Positions 5,170 through 6,073 of a DNA stretch of 6,073 nucleotides are shown here, piece after piece (position 1 is the stretch's first letter; each line of letters opens with the position of its first letter). The notes beneath the pieces are model-generated. The model saw only the letters and a list, made by a program, of their open reading frames with translations. It was not told the origin of the DNA and did not search any database. The DNA comes from Polynucleobacter meluiroseus. GTDB lineage: Bacteria; Verrucomicrobiota; Verrucomicrobiia; Opitutales; UBA953. The translations under genes and the position numbers were made by a program. The stretch lies in the NCBI GenBank assembly GCA_943323725.2, contig CALPIW020000100.1, forward strand, positions 1-6,073, in the 5' to 3' direction.

Positions 5170-5369
5170 CCGCGGGGGCGGCCGAGCATCCGCCACAGCA
5201 CGAAGAGCAGGACTCCCGAGAAGATCAGGTCGCCGAGCACCAGCGGCCAAAGCTTCGGGAGCTTCTGCGTGAACAGGCCGTAGCCGAGCGCGGCGGCCTG
5301 CAGGACGACGAGGATGGCCAGCAGCGGGACGAACCGGCGGAGCTTGGCCAGCGGATCGGGAGCGCTCAT
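5166..5369 (-). CDS. Small two-helix membrane protein of unknown function
   Basis: 67 residues. A short N-terminus with K9, R11 and R12 is followed by helix 1 (about 13-32, FVPLLAILVVLQAAALGYGLF), a loop with two lysines (TQKLPKLW) and helix 2 (about 42-60, PLVLGDLIFSGVLLFVLWRML), then a basic tail (GRPRG). Both ends are probably cytoplasmic. I do not recognise a family. The start ATG overlaps the coaX stop in an ATGA quartet, which favours this start over longer versions of the same frame and implies translational coupling with coaX. Its TAG overlaps the TAG of the PfkB kinase on the other strand. Confidence 0.75.
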   Translation of the reverse strand: MSAPDPLAKLRRFVPLLAILVVLQAAALGYGLFTQKLPKLWPLVLGDLIFSGVLLFVLWRMLGRPRG

Positions 5370-6073
5370 GCGAAATGACGGCGATGGGCTTCGGCCAGGC
5401 CGAGCAACGTGAGGTGCGGCTCGTGTGAGACGCGGTCGCGCCACGAAGCCGGCAGGTAGACGGCGGCGCCGCCGGTGACGATGACCTTGGGCATCGGCGA
5501 ACCTTGGCGGACGAGTTCGGCGCAGACGCCGTCGAGCAGGGCGCCGATCATGCCGGCGAAACCGAGGGCGCAACCCGCGCGCATGGCGTCGACGGTCGAC
5601 TTACCGATGGCGGGCCCGCCGAGCAGCGAGGCGGGGTCGAGCGCGGGCAGCAGCGCGGTGCGCTCATGCAGGTAACGCGTCATCACCCCGAGCCCCGGCG
5701 CGATGATGCCGCCGGCGTAACCGCGTTCGGTGAGGATATCGACCGTGGTGGCCGTGCCCATGCCGACGATGACGGCCGGCGCGCCGGCGACGAACTGGGC
5801 GCCGACGCAATCCGCGAGGCGGTCCTGGCCGACTTCGGCGGGCTTGGGGTAATCGAAGCCCAGTCCCTTCACGGTGTCGTGACGAAGATGAAAGCACGGG
5901 CGGCCGCAGCTCAGCAAAGTCGGCTGGAGCACCGCGGTCGCCGCGGGGACGACGCTGGCGAAGGCGATCCCCGCGGAGGGATGCGCCGCGAGGAGGGCCG
6001 TCAGCGCGATGGTGTCGAGCGAGGCGGTCGGGATTTCGCCGTGGGCGAGGACCCGACGACCGTCGACGACGCC
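5366..6073 (-). CDS. coaX: Type III pantothenate kinase, N-terminus outside window
   Basis: 235 codons are visible and the frame stays open to the window edge, beginning GVVDGRRVLAHGEIPT. A CoaX protein is about 250-260 residues, so roughly 15-25 residues are missing, including the N-terminal DxGN phosphate-binding motif. CoaX phosphorylates pantothenate with ATP, the first step of CoA synthesis, in the cytoplasm, and needs a monovalent cation. Diagnostic parts are FASVVPA, GFDYPKPAEVGQDR (the GxDR motif, whose Asp, codon 5822-5824, is the proposed general base), GTATTVD, GGIIAPGLGVM, RTALLP and the C-terminal VIVTGGAA. The usual Asp of the DxGTA motif is Gly here (GMGTATT, codon 5762-5764). 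The call does not fit the unrelated CoaA or PanK-II types. The stop overlaps the next gene by ATGA. Confidence 0.93.
   Translation of the reverse strand, partial: GVVDGRRVLAHGEIPTASLDTIALTALLAAHPSAGIAFASVVPAATAVLQPTLLSCGRPCFHLRHDTVKGLGFDYPKPAEVGQDRLADCVGAQFVAGAPAVIVGMGTATTVDILTERGYAGGIIAPGLGVMTRYLHERTALLPALDPASLLGGPAIGKSTVDAMRAGCALGFAGMIGALLDGVCAELVRQGSPMPKVIVTGGAAVYLPASWRDRVSHEPHLTLLGLAEAHRRHFA

Noticed and set aside
4189..5250. A 353-codon minus-strand open frame opposite the PfkB kinase.
   Set aside because: It is the shadow of the kinase gene, repetitive in Ala, Gly, Val and Asp, without any domain.

Overview
The window is a GC-rich stretch of a bacterial chromosome with tightly packed, mostly housekeeping genes on both strands. 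High G+C, a PurM of the divergent type best known from Bacteroidetes and relatives, many starts without a Shine-Dalgarno motif, and a small LysM membrane protein together suggest a Verrucomicrobiota (Opitutae-like) bacterium. That placement is inference; no rRNA or other phylogenetic marker is present.

Layout. (1) 1-186, plus: the last 61 codons of a FucP-like MFS sugar transporter. (2) 187-480: a non-coding segment bounded by inverted copies of a heptameric (G/A)GCGGTT repeat, with two hairpins inside; it lies between two convergent genes. (3) 481-1751, minus: a small membrane protein of unknown function, then a 78-residue [4Fe-4S] ferredoxin with its own intrinsic terminator, then an OsmC-family protein. 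(4) 1746-2969, plus: purM (AIR synthase), divergent from the membrane protein. (5) 2999-3074, minus: tRNA-Pro(UGG) with encoded CCA and a good upstream promoter. (6) 3163-5169, plus: a probable operon of a LysM membrane protein, a Nudix hydrolase (ADP-ribose pyrophosphatase type) and a PfkB-family kinase, with 7 nt and then an ATGA overlap between genes. (7) 5166-6073, minus: a type III pantothenate kinase (coaX), running off the window, and a 67-residue two-helix membrane protein joined to it by an ATGA overlap. Its stop codon interlocks with that of the PfkB kinase.

Functional themes are purine synthesis (PurM), nucleotide and sugar phosphate metabolism (Nudix, PfkB), CoA synthesis (CoaX), redox (ferredoxin, OsmC) and envelope (LysM, small membrane proteins). 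I see no phage, CRISPR, toxin-antitoxin or transposase gene. The least ordinary parts are the repeat-bounded intergenic element, the glycine-faced membrane helix of the LysM protein, the substituted Asp in CoaX, the change of codon style within purM and the unusual D-stem of the tRNA.
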